DNA of 64,000 bases from Oscillospiraceae bacterium (GTDB lineage: Bacteria; Bacillota; Clostridia; Oscillospirales; Oscillospiraceae), in assembly GCA_910575815.1 (NCBI GenBank), contig CAJTFN010000010.1:62001-126000 (forward strand), written 5' to 3'. Shown in pieces: positions 25,406 through 34,295 of the stretch. Position 1 is the stretch's first letter. The number at the start of each line of letters is the position of its first letter. The notes under the pieces are model-generated. The model had not been told where the DNA came from and made no database searches. It worked only from the letters and a program-made list of their open reading frames with translations. A program made the translations under genes and the position numbers.

Positions 25406-26110
25406 ATGAGTCACTTTTCCGTTGCCCCAGAAGTTTTTGAGGCCCTGCCCCAGTATTGCCTGGGCGTGGCCGCGGCCAAAGGCGTGGACAACCGGGCGCC
25501 AAATGCCAAAATCACCGCTCTTTTGGACCAGCAGGTCCAGGCCTTCGCCAGCGCCAACGCCGAAGCCAACCTCCGGGAGCTCCCCGGCATCCGGGCCTGC
25601 CGGGAGGCCTTTCAGGCCCTTGGCATGAATCCCAATAAGTTCCTCTGCTCCATTGAGGCCCTGTCGAAGCGTGTTCAAAAGGGGGGCGGCCTGCCTCACA
25701 TCAACTCCATTGTCGACCTTGGAAACGCGCTCTCCCTCCAATACTTACTGCCCATGGGCGCCCACGACGTCGACCGCCTGGAAGACGGCATTCAAGTCCG
25801 CTTCTCCACGCCGGAGGACCACTTCCTCCCCATGGGCGAGACATCGCCGGAGAGCATGCCTGCCGGGGAGCTGGTGTATGTCAGCGGCCACACGGTGAAG
25901 ACCCGGCGGTGGATCTGGCGGCAGAGCGACGACGGGAAGATCACCGAAGAGACGAGCCACGTCTTCTTCCCCATCGACGCCTTCCAGGACGTGAACCGGG
26001 ACCAGGCCCTCCAGGCCAGGGACACGCTGGCGGCTCTGCTCCGGGAGGTGTTCGGCTGCGAGGTCGTGACAGGCGTTGTAGATAAGGATCACCCGGATTT
26101 TGAATTTTAA
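25406..26110 (+). CDS. B3/B4 tRNA-binding domain protein
   Basis: The 234-residue protein is a stand-alone B3/B4 domain, the editing region of the phenylalanyl-tRNA synthetase beta chain. Family pattern: RELPGIRACREAFQALGMNP, then GGLPHINSIVDLGNALSL and the late CEVVTGVVDKDHPDFEF. Such free-standing proteins are thought to deacylate mischarged tRNA or bind tRNA. The ATG at 25406 has AGGAAAGGAAG upstream. It is a single gene with its own promoter and terminator. Confidence 0.88.
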   Translation: MSHFSVAPEVFEALPQYCLGVAAAKGVDNRAPNAKITALLDQQVQAFASANAEANLRELPGIRACREAFQALGMNPNKFLCSIEALSKRVQKGGGLPHINSIVDLGNALSLQYLLPMGAHDVDRLEDGIQVRFSTPEDHFLPMGETSPESMPAGELVYVSGHTVKTRRWIWRQSDDGKITEETSHVFFPIDAFQDVNRDQALQARDTLAALLREVFGCEVVTGVVDKDHPDFEF

Positions 26111-26165
26111 TTGAATGAGCCCCAAAATAAAAGGAATCCCCATGGGTAGGGCTTCATAAAGAAGT

Positions 26166-26207
26166 TAAGGGCAAGACAGACCGCAGCGGTTTGCCTTGCC
26201 CTTTTTA
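26166..26207 (+). terminator. Terminator of the B3/B4 gene
   Basis: AAGGGCAAG ... CTTGCCCTT stem followed by TTTTATTATT. Confidence 0.8.
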
Positions 26208-26275
26208 TTATTGTATAGCCCGCTATGACGCGGTCAAGGAAAGCGGAGAGGTTTGTAAACTGAAATTGCTTCCCT

Positions 26276-27097
26276 TTATTTCCATGTGATTTGACCTAAA
26301 TACGTTCCGAATGCCTCTAAATGCGATTCATGGATGGCTCCCGCGTGAATGTCGGCATAAAATCCATTACTCCGTATCCAAGCGATCATTTTTTCGTCCG
26401 AATACATTACGGCAATTCCATAAACATTGAATTCCGATAAAAGATGATATTTCTCATTACAAAAATTTTTTAATTCCCGCTCAAGATCAAGTGTTGTCAC
26501 AAGCCTGCCTTTACATCTTCCCTTTTTAAAAACCGGCTTATTCTCCAGTGCGATGGTAAGTATTCGGCCCACGCAAAACTGGTAGCAGCAAAAACCGCTC
26601 TTTTCGATATGCCATTCTCTTTTATAATATTGCGTAAGGCGTCCGCTTTCTATATCGTAACCAGCAATTGGCGCCCGTTTTTTCTTAAAGAAAACAAGGA
26701 TTCCCTGTTCCACATAAATTTCGTCAAGGGGCAGGAAATGCTCAACACTTGAAAAATATTCTTCCTGATTGTGAATAGCTGTGTAAATAAGTTTCAATTC
26801 AGCCGGAAAAGGAACCTCCAGTTTTTCTTCCGTTGCGGAAAAATCAACATCTTCTTTGGAGCTGAGGTCTATAAACGATTGCATTTTAACGATCATTGCT
26901 TGTAAATCCGCATATTCAGGCTCCAGTAAATGGTGGTTTTCCCAAAAACGAACAGCCCGATCTTCTTTGCTAATCTGGTGAGTGGTCAAGATGCACTCCG
27001 GTCTGCTGAGTGAAACATTCTGGTAACCGGAAACTTGTTCTGCGCGATAACTTCCATAGTATATGTTATTCCGATACATATAAAATCCCTGCTGCAT
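26276..27097 (-). CDS. SMI1/KNR4 (SUKH) family protein
   Basis: The 273-residue protein has the SUKH core: EEKLEVPFPAELKLIYTAIH, FLPLDEIYVEQGILVFFKKK, then a Trp/Tyr-rich half. SUKH proteins often serve as immunity proteins against contact-dependent or polymorphic toxins and can also be stand-alone. The ATG at 27097 is preceded by GGAGGG. GC content is far below that of the flanking chromosome, so it is likely acquired. It stands alone, and no toxin gene is visible next to it. Similar short sequences (AAAAGGAA..CCCCA..GGTAG) flank it on both sides. Confidence 0.75.
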   Translation of the reverse strand: MQQGFYMYRNNIYYGSYRAEQVSGYQNVSLSRPECILTTHQISKEDRAVRFWENHHLLEPEYADLQAMIVKMQSFIDLSSKEDVDFSATEEKLEVPFPAELKLIYTAIHNQEEYFSSVEHFLPLDEIYVEQGILVFFKKKRAPIAGYDIESGRLTQYYKREWHIEKSGFCCYQFCVGRILTIALENKPVFKKGRCKGRLVTTLDLERELKNFCNEKYHLLSEFNVYGIAVMYSDEKMIAWIRSNGFYADIHAGAIHESHLEAFGTYLGQITWK

Positions 27098-27455
27098 GTT
27101 GCCCTCCAAAGTTTTTGCAAAGAATTACCAATATGCCGATAAGGTTATTATAAAGCAACACTCGACAAAAAGGAACCCCCAATGGTAGTTACTCATAAAA
27201 CAGTATCAACCAACAAATTGAAATAGGGTAGCTGCCATACGGGGTGCAGAAAAAGGCGAGTGAGAAACAAAGCGTTTCTTGCCCGCTTTTTTCATGCTCT
27301 TTGTTACGCAGTAGGGGCTGAGAAAGCCTTGATACAAGCGGCTTTGCGGGTACGTTTTCCGCGCGGCAAGGGTTTTATACCCTTTCCCTCAAAAACGCCT
27401 TTCTACTGCGTAACAAACCTGTGGTAATTATCCGAGGGAGCATAGACCGCCTATC
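27098..27455. other. AT-rich mobile-element leader, no gene
   Basis: No intact gene. The segment holds two inverted copies of a 12-base word, GTTACGCAGTAG (27303-27314) and CTACTGCGTAAC (27403-27414); a third direct copy occurs at 27708-27719. The text between resembles regulatory leaders of integrative elements. Confidence 0.5.
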
Positions 27456-27690
27456 TTGGCTTTTCCAATGTTGGAAAAGCCTACATTGGATTATCCAACA
27501 TTGGAAAAACCTACGTTGGAAAATCCAACGCAATTAAATAAAGATATAAACAACTAGAGAAATACCAAATACAGATTTAATCAAATACCCATTCCCTTCC
27601 TATCCTTTCCCTAATCTCTCTCATTTGGGGGCAAAGCAAAACGGCAGAGCCGCCGGAATGGAAAAGAACGGAATGGAAACGGCAATATAA
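27456..27690 (+). pseudogene. Decayed replication initiator (repA-type) fragment
   Basis: A frame reads LAFPMLEKPTLDYPTLEKPT and LENPTQLNKDINN, then a stop; one frame over it continues REIPNTDLIKYPFPSYPFPN and ends at 27690. The Pro-Thr-Leu-Glu linker followed by NTDLIKYP is characteristic of the linker in plasmid/ICE RepA_N initiators. Neither the N-terminal DNA-binding domain nor the C-terminus remains. The DNA repeat CCAACATTGGA is the coding basis of the PTLEKPTL motif. Confidence 0.6.
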
Positions 27691-27896
27691 AAATATCGTT
27701 TGTTATGTTACGCAGTAGAACCTCATTTTTAAGGGTGGGAGTATAAAACCCTTACCCCTGCCCTTATCTTCTCTGTAATGCCGCTTAAATCAAGCAAGAA
27801 GCACACTCTATCGCGTAACATTCCATAATGGATAGAGAGCGTAAGCGGTTTATCCGATTGCGCTCTCTTGGCTGCCCAACAGCAAAGACAGGGAAA

Positions 27897-27943
27897 GCCG
27901 TCAAGGACACGCAAGCGTGCATTTTATCCTTGACGGCTTTTTC
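27897..27943 (+). terminator. Terminator-like hairpin
   Basis: GCCGTCAAGGA / TCCTTGACGGC arms enclose a small CACGCAAGCGTG stem and are followed by TTTTTC. The + strand transcript ended here is not identified. Confidence 0.6.
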
Positions 27944-27958
27944 TGGCTTTGCTACTTC

Positions 27959-28162
27959 TTACCTGTCAAAACGGAATTGCAGGATAGCTTTGATAAGCTG
28001 TGCTTTCAAACGGTCTTGAATATCGTCGTTAATATGCCCGCGATAAGTAGACAGATATTTAATCCGCGCTGTGTAATGCCGCAGTACCGCGTCTATGGCT
28101 TCCGGCTCGCCGGCAACAGCTTTCTCAATGGTTTCAAAGGGTATCAGTTTCTTATTCCTCAT
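27959..28162 (-). CDS. Helix-turn-helix protein of Tn916-like elements
   Basis: The 67-residue protein (FETIEKAVAGEPEAIDAVLR ... DIQDRLKAQLIKAILQFRFD) matches the HTH_16 domain encoded after the sigma-like gene in Tn916-like and related conjugative elements. The start overlaps the end of the sigma gene by 11 bases, so both are translated from one message. It probably takes part in control of element transfer genes. Confidence 0.82.
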   Translation of the reverse strand: MRNKKLIPFETIEKAVAGEPEAIDAVLRHYTARIKYLSTYRGHINDDIQDRLKAQLIKAILQFRFDR

Positions 28163-28598
28163 GTTTTGTTTTCTCCAGTTCTTTTCTTAACTGCTTCAAT
28201 GCCGCCAGTTTCCAGTAGTTGACTGCACTTCTGCTTCTTTTGTATTCATTCCCGATTTTTCTTTCGCTGTAACCGAGGAAGAAATTCATCAGCAGAACAG
28301 TACGCCTTTGTTCTGACAGGTTAGCTAATGCGTCGGCTAACCGTTTACTTGTAACGACGACTTCTTTCCCTTGCACGACAAAAACAGTCGGCTTCTCATA
28401 AACATACTGCTCAAAATAGTTATCGGTTGCAAACGGTTCAAAAGACGTTTCCGACATCAGATAGTCAAGTGATACTTCATGCTTCTGTTTCCGTCCCAAA
28501 TCGCGGTACGCGCTGATTGCCGCATTGCGGAGAACGATTTTACAGAACGCGGCAAAGGCATATTCGATATGCTCCATAAATTGTTCGGAATACCTCAT
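28152..28598 (-). CDS. Sigma-70-like regulator of a conjugative element
   Basis: The 148-residue protein has the form of short sigma-70 family proteins: an N-terminal region-2-like segment (YAFAAFCKIVLRNAAISAYR) and a C-terminal region-4 helix-turn-helix (ALANLSEQRRTVLLMNFFLG, then YSERKIGNEYKRSRSAVNYW). Homologues are the orf7-type genes of Tn916 which promote transcription of transfer and excision genes. The start follows AGGGGGTGATG. AT-rich composition and the HTH partner support membership of an ICE remnant. Confidence 0.85.
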   Translation of the reverse strand: MRYSEQFMEHIEYAFAAFCKIVLRNAAISAYRDLGRKQKHEVSLDYLMSETSFEPFATDNYFEQYVYEKPTVFVVQGKEVVVTSKRLADALANLSEQRRTVLLMNFFLGYSERKIGNEYKRSRSAVNYWKLAALKQLRKELEKTKHEE

Positions 28599-28982
28599 TT
28601 TCTCATCACCCCCTTTCCTCCCAGTAGGGGGCTATTACAACAAACGCCCATGCAGGCATAAAACCGCATAGGCGTTTGGTAATATGAGTTATTTAAGTAA
28701 TTATGATGATTTGTGTGTTCATCTCTATGACCGGAATATGCCGTTGCAGAAAATAGGATTTTTTTGACAATCTGCTATTCGTGATAACTGTAATCAACAT
28801 GACGGCTACCTCCCGAAGCCGCCATAATAAAACAGCGGCTTAGTCTAAGCCGCCGCATTAAGAGCATAGAAGTACGTCTGCAGGACGACGGCTTTTTTCT
28901 TTTGCCGTCGTCCAGCAGATTTACGCAGATGTTAAATTGTTGACTTCAAGAGTATTTCTTCAAATCGCTGTAAATTCGACAA
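28599..28982. other. 380-base intergenic segment with terminators
   Basis: No gene is evident. It holds GCGGCTTAGTCTAAGCCGC (28835-28853), which on the minus strand is followed by TGTTTTATT, and a second stem of GGACGACGGC / GCCGTCGTCC (28883-28913). Confidence 0.55.
28835..28853 (-). terminator. Terminator of the ABC transporter operon
   Basis: GCGGCTTA / TAAGCCGC stem followed on the minus strand by TGTTTTATT, 130 bases past the permease stop. Confidence 0.65.
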
Positions 28983-29741
28983 TTAAAGCTGCTTTTTATT
29001 GAAAAGGCGAATGGCAATCAACACCCCCAAAATGGATAAGGAAATGGAAATAACAGCAGGTATCATAAATTCTGCCGGAACAGCTTCGCCGGAAATCAAA
29101 TCTATATTTTTTGAAGTTAAAATGAATGGATTGAATTTCGCAATCGGTTCTATCATTCCGAGTAAGGATATTATGGCGACAATGCCGCCTGTAAAGAGTA
29201 TGCTTGTAAAAGTTTGTTTGAATATCACGCACCCAATCATTAAAATACTCAAATATAGAAAGCCGACTATCCAAAGTGAAACTGCCGCGAAAGAAACATT
29301 TGAAAGGTGGTTATCATTCCATAAAAGGGCTGTATAACCGTATGTAGAAGCATATCCAATCCAATAACTGATTGTCATAAGCGCGGCGGCTACCGTATAT
29401 TTCGCAAGGATAACAGCTTTACGGGATAATCCTTTCGTAACCATTAAAACCAAGGTTCCTTTGGAATATTCATTTGACAGACAACTTCCAAACAAAATGA
29501 TAAATGCACTGAAACCAACGCCAGAAATGTTCTTGTAAAATTGTTTCCATGCGTCCAAAGCGACTGGTTCAGAGGTCATTTCCATATCTGCGGCTAAAGC
29601 CGATAATATTTCCGGCGTAAACTTTGCGAGAAATGCACTCATAATACCAAAAATCAGAAAGACTGCGAACAGAATAAGGAAACGATAGTTCTTCATATTT
29701 TCCGTAAACTCTTTTTTTATAAAAGCAATATATCCACTCAT
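28983..29741 (-). CDS. ABC-2 type transporter permease
   Basis: The 252-residue protein has six hydrophobic segments (about 18-36, 66-82, 105-128, 140-160, 170-190 and 225-245) and the ABC-2 pattern GFSAFIILFGSCLSNEYSKG in the second helix region. It partners with the ATP-binding protein whose stop overlaps its start by four bases. The pair is of the simple exporter type often used for peptide antibiotics or bacteriocin immunity. Substrate is unknown. AT-rich mobile DNA. Confidence 0.88.
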   Translation of the reverse strand: MSGYIAFIKKEFTENMKNYRFLILFAVFLIFGIMSAFLAKFTPEILSALAADMEMTSEPVALDAWKQFYKNISGVGFSAFIILFGSCLSNEYSKGTLVLMVTKGLSRKAVILAKYTVAAALMTISYWIGYASTYGYTALLWNDNHLSNVSFAAVSLWIVGFLYLSILMIGCVIFKQTFTSILFTGGIVAIISLLGMIEPIAKFNPFILTSKNIDLISGEAVPAEFMIPAVISISLSILGVLIAIRLFNKKQL

Positions 29742-30655
29742 TTCACTACCTCCAAAAACAGGCTTTCAAGGGACGGCTCCATAAGTTCTATTTTTACGGG
29801 ACAAATCCCTGTTTCCGCAAGTACACGAAACAATAATTTTTGCACACTTACCATATCTCGACTATGCAAAATAAGTTCCCTGTTATTTTCTTCGGAATGA
29901 AGTAGCAATGGCTCTATGGATTTTTGTTTTTTGAAAAGCTGTAAATCTTGATCCGCCGAAAATTCTAAAAGCAAGCTGTCATGTCCATGTAAAGCCTTAA
30001 TTTCTGCAAGTGTTCCAGTAACAGCGATTTTTCCCTCATTCAAAAAGGCTGCATGGTCGCAAATGCGTTCCACATCAGAAAGAATATGCGTGGAAAACAA
30101 CACCGTTGTCGTTCCGCTGATTTTATAAAGAATATCCAAAATCTCTTTTCTTCCTACGGGGTCAAGCGCACTTGTCGGTTCATCACAAATCAGTAATTTG
30201 GGCTGTGTGAGCAATGCCTGTGCAATTCCTAATCGTTGTTTCATACCGCGAGAAAATCCGCCGATTTGCTTTGTTACATCGTTTAGACCGACAAGGGAGA
30301 GAAGTTCATCACTTCTTTTTGAAATTTCGGTTTTTGATAGACCAATGACTTCTCCGCATAGCTTTAGATACTGTATCGGCGTCATATAGTTATAAAATTC
30401 CGGAACGTCCGGCAAATATCCAATATATTGATTTGTCCTTGTCTGTCCAAAACAAACAGGCTCATTGCAGACATGGATTTCTCCCTTGTCGGGCTGTAAC
30501 AGTCCCAATACCATTTTCATAGTTGTTGTTTTGCCAGCACCATTTTTCCCTATGAAGCCAAAGACACTTCTCTCTGGAACAGACAGATTAAGATTGTCAA
30601 TGATTGTCTGTTTTCCAAAACTTTTTGATAAATTTTGTATTGTGAGGACGTTCAT
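29738..30655 (-). CDS. ABC transporter ATP-binding protein
   Basis: The 305-residue protein is a BcrA/CcmA-like ABC ATPase. Walker A is GKNGAGKTT (residues 36-44), the signature is FSRGMKQRLG, Walker B is LLICDEPTSALDP, and the H-loop is STHILSD. A C-terminal extension of about 90 residues follows, as in BcrA. ATG at 30655 has GGGGGAGAACG upstream. It overlaps both the PLDc_N gene upstream and the permease downstream by four bases. Confidence 0.93.
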   Translation of the reverse strand: MNVLTIQNLSKSFGKQTIIDNLNLSVPERSVFGFIGKNGAGKTTTMKMVLGLLQPDKGEIHVCNEPVCFGQTRTNQYIGYLPDVPEFYNYMTPIQYLKLCGEVIGLSKTEISKRSDELLSLVGLNDVTKQIGGFSRGMKQRLGIAQALLTQPKLLICDEPTSALDPVGRKEILDILYKISGTTTVLFSTHILSDVERICDHAAFLNEGKIAVTGTLAEIKALHGHDSLLLEFSADQDLQLFKKQKSIEPLLLHSEENNRELILHSRDMVSVQKLLFRVLAETGICPVKIELMEPSLESLFLEVVK

Positions 30656-30855
30656 TCGTTCTCCCCCTTTCCAAAGACAAAATAAATAATCGGTCCAAAG
30701 AGTAAGAGGACCACGGCAATTACAAGCCACATGGTTTTGTTTCCGAAACGATAGCGTGGGTGTCGCAGAATGTGTCTTACCGCCGCTACTGCAAGAATAA
30801 TGTCTACCAACAGAATGGGAGCTAGTAAAGGCATAATTTCAAATAATGTGTTCAT
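30652..30855 (-). CDS. Small PLDc_N-domain membrane protein
   Basis: The 67-residue protein has two transmembrane helices with the motif RHPRYRFGNKTMWLVIAVVL between, then FGPIIYFVFGKGE. This is the short N-terminal domain found in phospholipase D-type proteins and in small ABC-associated proteins. The start has AGGAGGAAAAACA upstream, and it leads the ABC operon. It may help assemble or regulate the transporter. Confidence 0.85.
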   Translation of the reverse strand: MNTLFEIMPLLAPILLVDIILAVAAVRHILRHPRYRFGNKTMWLVIAVVLLLFGPIIYFVFGKGENE

Positions 30856-30887
30856 TGTTTTTCCTCCTGTATTTTATCGTTTCAATA

Positions 30888-30908
30888 ATATTATCATAAT
30901 GATAATAT
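30888..30908. promoter_or_regulatory. Operator palindrome upstream of the ABC operon
   Basis: ATATTATCAT-A-ATGATAATAT is a perfect 21-base palindrome. It lies between the regulator stop and the ABC operon start. A related half site occurs at 31522-31540 before the regulator gene. Confidence 0.75.
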
Positions 30909-30949
30909 AAAGTCAATAGAAACCGTCCCTCTGGTTTGGGACGGTCATT

Positions 30950-31492
30950 TTATTTATCTGTATTTTCTGCCGGAGATACGATTATGCCTATCGTCCGCAG
31001 CTTGCGCTCCGAATTGGGTTCATTACTTTTTACTGCGCTGATTATTTGAGAAATATTTTTTATAAGAGAAGTCAATTCATCATCAGACAGATATAGCGGG
31101 GAAAGAGAAAATCCCGTCATATCTTTTTTGATATTGATATTCGGAGAGTGGCAATATTCTTGAAACTGTTTTGCAAACCCAATGAAATATTGCATGAAAT
31201 ACTGCATATAAAGTTCGCCGGAATTTTTCTCGACGATTGTTTCTATATCGCTGATGAGGTTATGTGCCAACGAATAAGTTTTTTCTACCGTACCGCGCAC
31301 CTGTGTTTCTTCCACCACCTGTAAAATACCGTCGCTTAACATTTTTTTGAGATGCCGGTATAAGGTAGCTTGGGGAATGTCGGTATAAATATCGGCTAAC
31401 TGTTTTGCAGTTGCTTTCCCCTTTGAATGTATTTCAAGCATTAACTTACATTTCACCGGATTTGTAATGCACTCCATAAGCCTACCTGTCAT
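30950..31492 (-). CDS. ArsR/winged-helix type regulator of the ABC operon
   Basis: The 180-residue protein has a winged-helix DNA-binding domain at the start (TNPVKCKLMLEIHSKGKATAKQ followed by DIPQATLYRHLKKMLSDGIL) and a helical C-terminal region of about 100 residues. Such proteins control small ABC exporters. It is transcribed in the same direction as the ABC genes but separated by a gap that carries the operator. Start 31492 is preceded by GGAGGGTGAAAG. Confidence 0.82.
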   Translation of the reverse strand: MTGRLMECITNPVKCKLMLEIHSKGKATAKQLADIYTDIPQATLYRHLKKMLSDGILQVVEETQVRGTVEKTYSLAHNLISDIETIVEKNSGELYMQYFMQYFIGFAKQFQEYCHSPNINIKKDMTGFSLSPLYLSDDELTSLIKNISQIISAVKSNEPNSERKLRTIGIIVSPAENTDK

Positions 31493-31521
31493 CTTTCACC
31501 CTCCTGCGTTGATATATGAAA

Positions 31522-31542
31522 ATATTATCATTTTGATACTAA
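31522..31542. promoter_or_regulatory. Second operator upstream of the regulator
   Basis: ATATTATCAT followed by TTTGATACT resembles the operator at 30888-30908 with an imperfect right half. The shared site suggests autorepression plus control of the ABC operon. Confidence 0.6.
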
Positions 31543-31559
31543 AAAGTCAATCGACACTT

Positions 31560-31778
31560 TGATATAGCGCAATTAAAAATATGGAATATTTTTCGGTGTA
31601 TGTTTGGCATTTTCGGCGCGTTTCCCGTAGTAGGAAGTAGGAAAAAATATTTCTTAAACTTTTCTAAAATCTTCGGCAAAATTGCCATGTCTGGTGTAGT
31701 AGGTAGTGAAAGAAAAATTATCACAAAGCGGGTAGAAAAACCGCTTGCAAACGTCTTGTTAGCGAAAGGGGGCTACTC
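31560..31778. other. Possible oriT region before mobC
   Basis: The ~220 bases before mobC have no gene. They contain TAGTAGGAAGTAGG and a related GTAGTAGGTAGTG, and an AT-rich run, features fitting a transfer origin of a mobilisable element. The assignment rests on position only. Confidence 0.4.
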
Positions 31779-32120
31779 ATGGAAAACAGGAAACGAAACG
31801 TGCAAATCATTATTCGGGTAACAGAAGAAGAACGGGCATTGATTGAAGAAAAAATGCAACAGATACCGACACTCAATCTTTCTGCCTATGCTCGGAAAAT
31901 ACTCATTGACGGCTACATTATCACGCTTGATTTGCAGGAAGTCAAAGGGCATACGGCGCAGCTTCAGAAAATCGGCGTGAATATCAATCAGATTGCAAAG
32001 CGTATCAACGAAACCGGACGAATTTACGCAGACGACATGGACGAGATAAAACGCGCCATGGAAGAAGTCTGGCGATTGGAACGGCGATTGCTTCTGCAAT
32101 TCAAAAGTTTAATGAAATGA
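31779..32120 (+). CDS. mobC: Mobilisation relaxosome protein MobC-like
   Basis: The 113-residue protein starts with a ribbon-helix-helix-like segment (VQIIIRVTEEERALIEEKMQ ... NLSAYARKILIDGY) and continues with the MobC pattern QLQKIGVNINQIAKRINETG and a helical end. MobC proteins bind oriT and assist the relaxase. The start has GAAAGGGGG upstream. The relaxase itself is not found nearby. Confidence 0.88.
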   Translation: MENRKRNVQIIIRVTEEERALIEEKMQQIPTLNLSAYARKILIDGYIITLDLQEVKGHTAQLQKIGVNINQIAKRINETGRIYADDMDEIKRAMEEVWRLERRLLLQFKSLMK

Positions 32121-32240
32121 GGGTTTGGGATACTTCCCAACAAGCAAAATGCTCCGGCGGCAGACGGGCATTTTACGAGAACGGCTATCCGTTCTCTATG
32201 CTTGCTATTCAGTTTTATCTTTAGAAAGGACGGGAAAGAA

Positions 32241-32664
<424 letters not shown>

Positions 32665-32679
32665 AATGGAAGCGGTATA

Positions 32680-33027
32680 TTAGACGACATTCTCACCTAG
32701 GATTATTTTGGGCATTGTAGTTAAACAACGATTCCAACGCTTATAAAATTTCTCGATACCAAGCTTAGATACTCTTGCATGGACCTCTTCGTTTTCCAAT
32801 ACCCAATATAGCACATATGTTACTTTACCAATATTTCTTGTAAGGCGAATAGGTAATTCGCCCTCTTTAACTGCACTAAAATCTTTTTGTCGGTGAGTAC
32901 GCTTTATGTAATGCACATCAATAACACCATCTTGTTCCAAATAAAATTCAGACACTTCTTTCATCAGTTCTTCAATTTCATCTATCTTAGTTAATTTCGC
33001 TTCGTATATACATATCTCATTAAACAT
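32680..33027 (-). CDS. Hypothetical protein, possibly antibiotic biosynthesis monooxygenase-like fold
   Basis: The 115-residue protein has the pattern of a dimeric alpha/beta-barrel protein: KLTKIDEIEELMKEVSEFYLEQDGVIDVHY, with a following beta-strand (VTYVLYWVLENEEVHARVSK). The start is the ATG at 33027 behind GAGGAGGGGAGAT. It occupies the DNA that replaced most of the tnpX gene, in the opposite direction. Function is uncertain. Confidence 0.6.
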   Translation of the reverse strand: MFNEICIYEAKLTKIDEIEELMKEVSEFYLEQDGVIDVHYIKRTHRQKDFSAVKEGELPIRLTRNIGKVTYVLYWVLENEEVHARVSKLGIEKFYKRWNRCLTTMPKIILGENVV

Positions 33028-33527
33028 ATCTCCCCTCCTCAAATTCTGAGTTTATGAAATTGATATGAGCAAAGTATACCACAATTGCAAGCGCCGTTCA
33101 ACTCTCAATTATCGGCACTGATAGTAGCGGCAAGCAATGCGCCGGTATATACCCCGGCGCAGCTTGTTGGGGGTCGACGGCCCCCAAACTCCCGGTGCAT
33201 CGGCGCAGCCCCGCCCGATGCACAAGCCGCCGGTGGCGTCTGCTGGCCTGTCCATACTGGGCAGGGAGGGGACGCCCGGCGGGCCGCCCCTCGGAGAGCG
33301 CACGACTGCCGCAGGCAGTACCACCACCCGCTTGCGGGTGGTGGGTAAGTGCGCTCTTCGAGAGGGTCGGCAAAGAGAACGGAGCGCCCAGGTCATCCCC
33401 AGACGCTCCCGCTTCGGTTCCCTCCTGCTGGTTGATCACCGCCTTTCCAGCCTGTGTCATTTTGCCACAAATGAACCATCAGCCAATGTGTATTTGGATG
33501 GTGAAACCACCCTTTACACAATACATC
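33028..33527. other. 500-base segment with structured DNA, no gene
   Basis: From 33085 the GC content rises. The text (GGCGCAGCTTGTTGGGGGTC, CCACCACCCGCTTGCGGGTGGTG) is stem-rich. It resembles non-coding segments of conjugative elements of Clostridia. No frame has a ribosome binding site or known pattern. Confidence 0.4.
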
Positions 33528-34112
33528 TCAGTACGTCTTTGCAAGCTGAAGCAGTTCGGGAGTTGTGATTTGAATGATGCGCTCTTTTCTGCCCTTACCT
33601 TTGACTAAAAGCCAAAGTCCGCTGTCGCTTAACAGAAATGTATCCTGCGACAACGCACAGAGTTCCGATACGCGAAGTCCAGTACTGAACAGGAGCTCCA
33701 GCACCAGGATATCCCGAAGGACCTCCCGGCATCCCTGTGTGTAGGCATCATAGGCGCTTTGCAATAGGGCCCGCACAATTTGCTCGGGGATGACCCGCGG
33801 AAGCTGCTGCGGCGAATGGATACGGATATGGAGTTTGTCAAATGGGTTCTCCTCCAGTTCTTCACTGATTTCCATCTCGTGATAAAAAGCTCGAACGCTT
33901 GCTAGCTTACGTTTGACAGACCGGGGGGCAAAGTTCTGGTTGAGGTATTTAATGTACCGATTCAGCATGTCCTTGTCCGCCCACGCGCCTTTAGTAAAGT
34001 CAGCAAACTGCCGTAAATCGATGCGATAGGCTTTTATCGTATCTGGTGACAGTTGCTTTTCGTACTCGCCCGTTTCAAGGTAATCCGCGATTCGTGATGA
34101 TAGTGTCCGCAT
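33528..34112 (-). pseudogene. Tyrosine recombinase (integrase), C-terminal part missing
   Basis: The 194 residues cover the N-terminal core-binding domain (YEKQLSPDTIKAYRIDLRQF, SVKRKLASVRAFYHEMEI) and the first part of the catalytic domain with the first catalytic Arg (LLFSTGLRVSELCAL). The frame ends after GRKERIIQITTPELLQLAKTY. The HxxR and catalytic Tyr regions are missing, so it is inactive. The break marks one edge of the preceding mobile block. Confidence 0.85.
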
Positions 34113-34295
34113 AACACAGCCTCCATTTTCTAAAAATTTTCTTTATAATAGAGGTTCTGTTTCTGCCTGCCCACATATACATTTCATACATCTCAAAATT
34201 CAAAAACTTCGCCACCATTATCATACCTTGCATAATAATGGCGATAAGGTTGCTTCTGATAAGTATATAAATTTCAATGATAGATGAAGAACTTT

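Noticed and set aside
27461..27535. Iteron-like CCAACATTGGA repeats as a replication origin
   Set aside because: They are explained by the Pro-Thr-Leu-Glu linker of a decayed initiator gene.
33098..33460. 120-codon minus-strand frame in the GC-rich island segment
   Set aside because: The DNA is dominated by inverted repeats; the translated text is low complexity and lacks a start signal.
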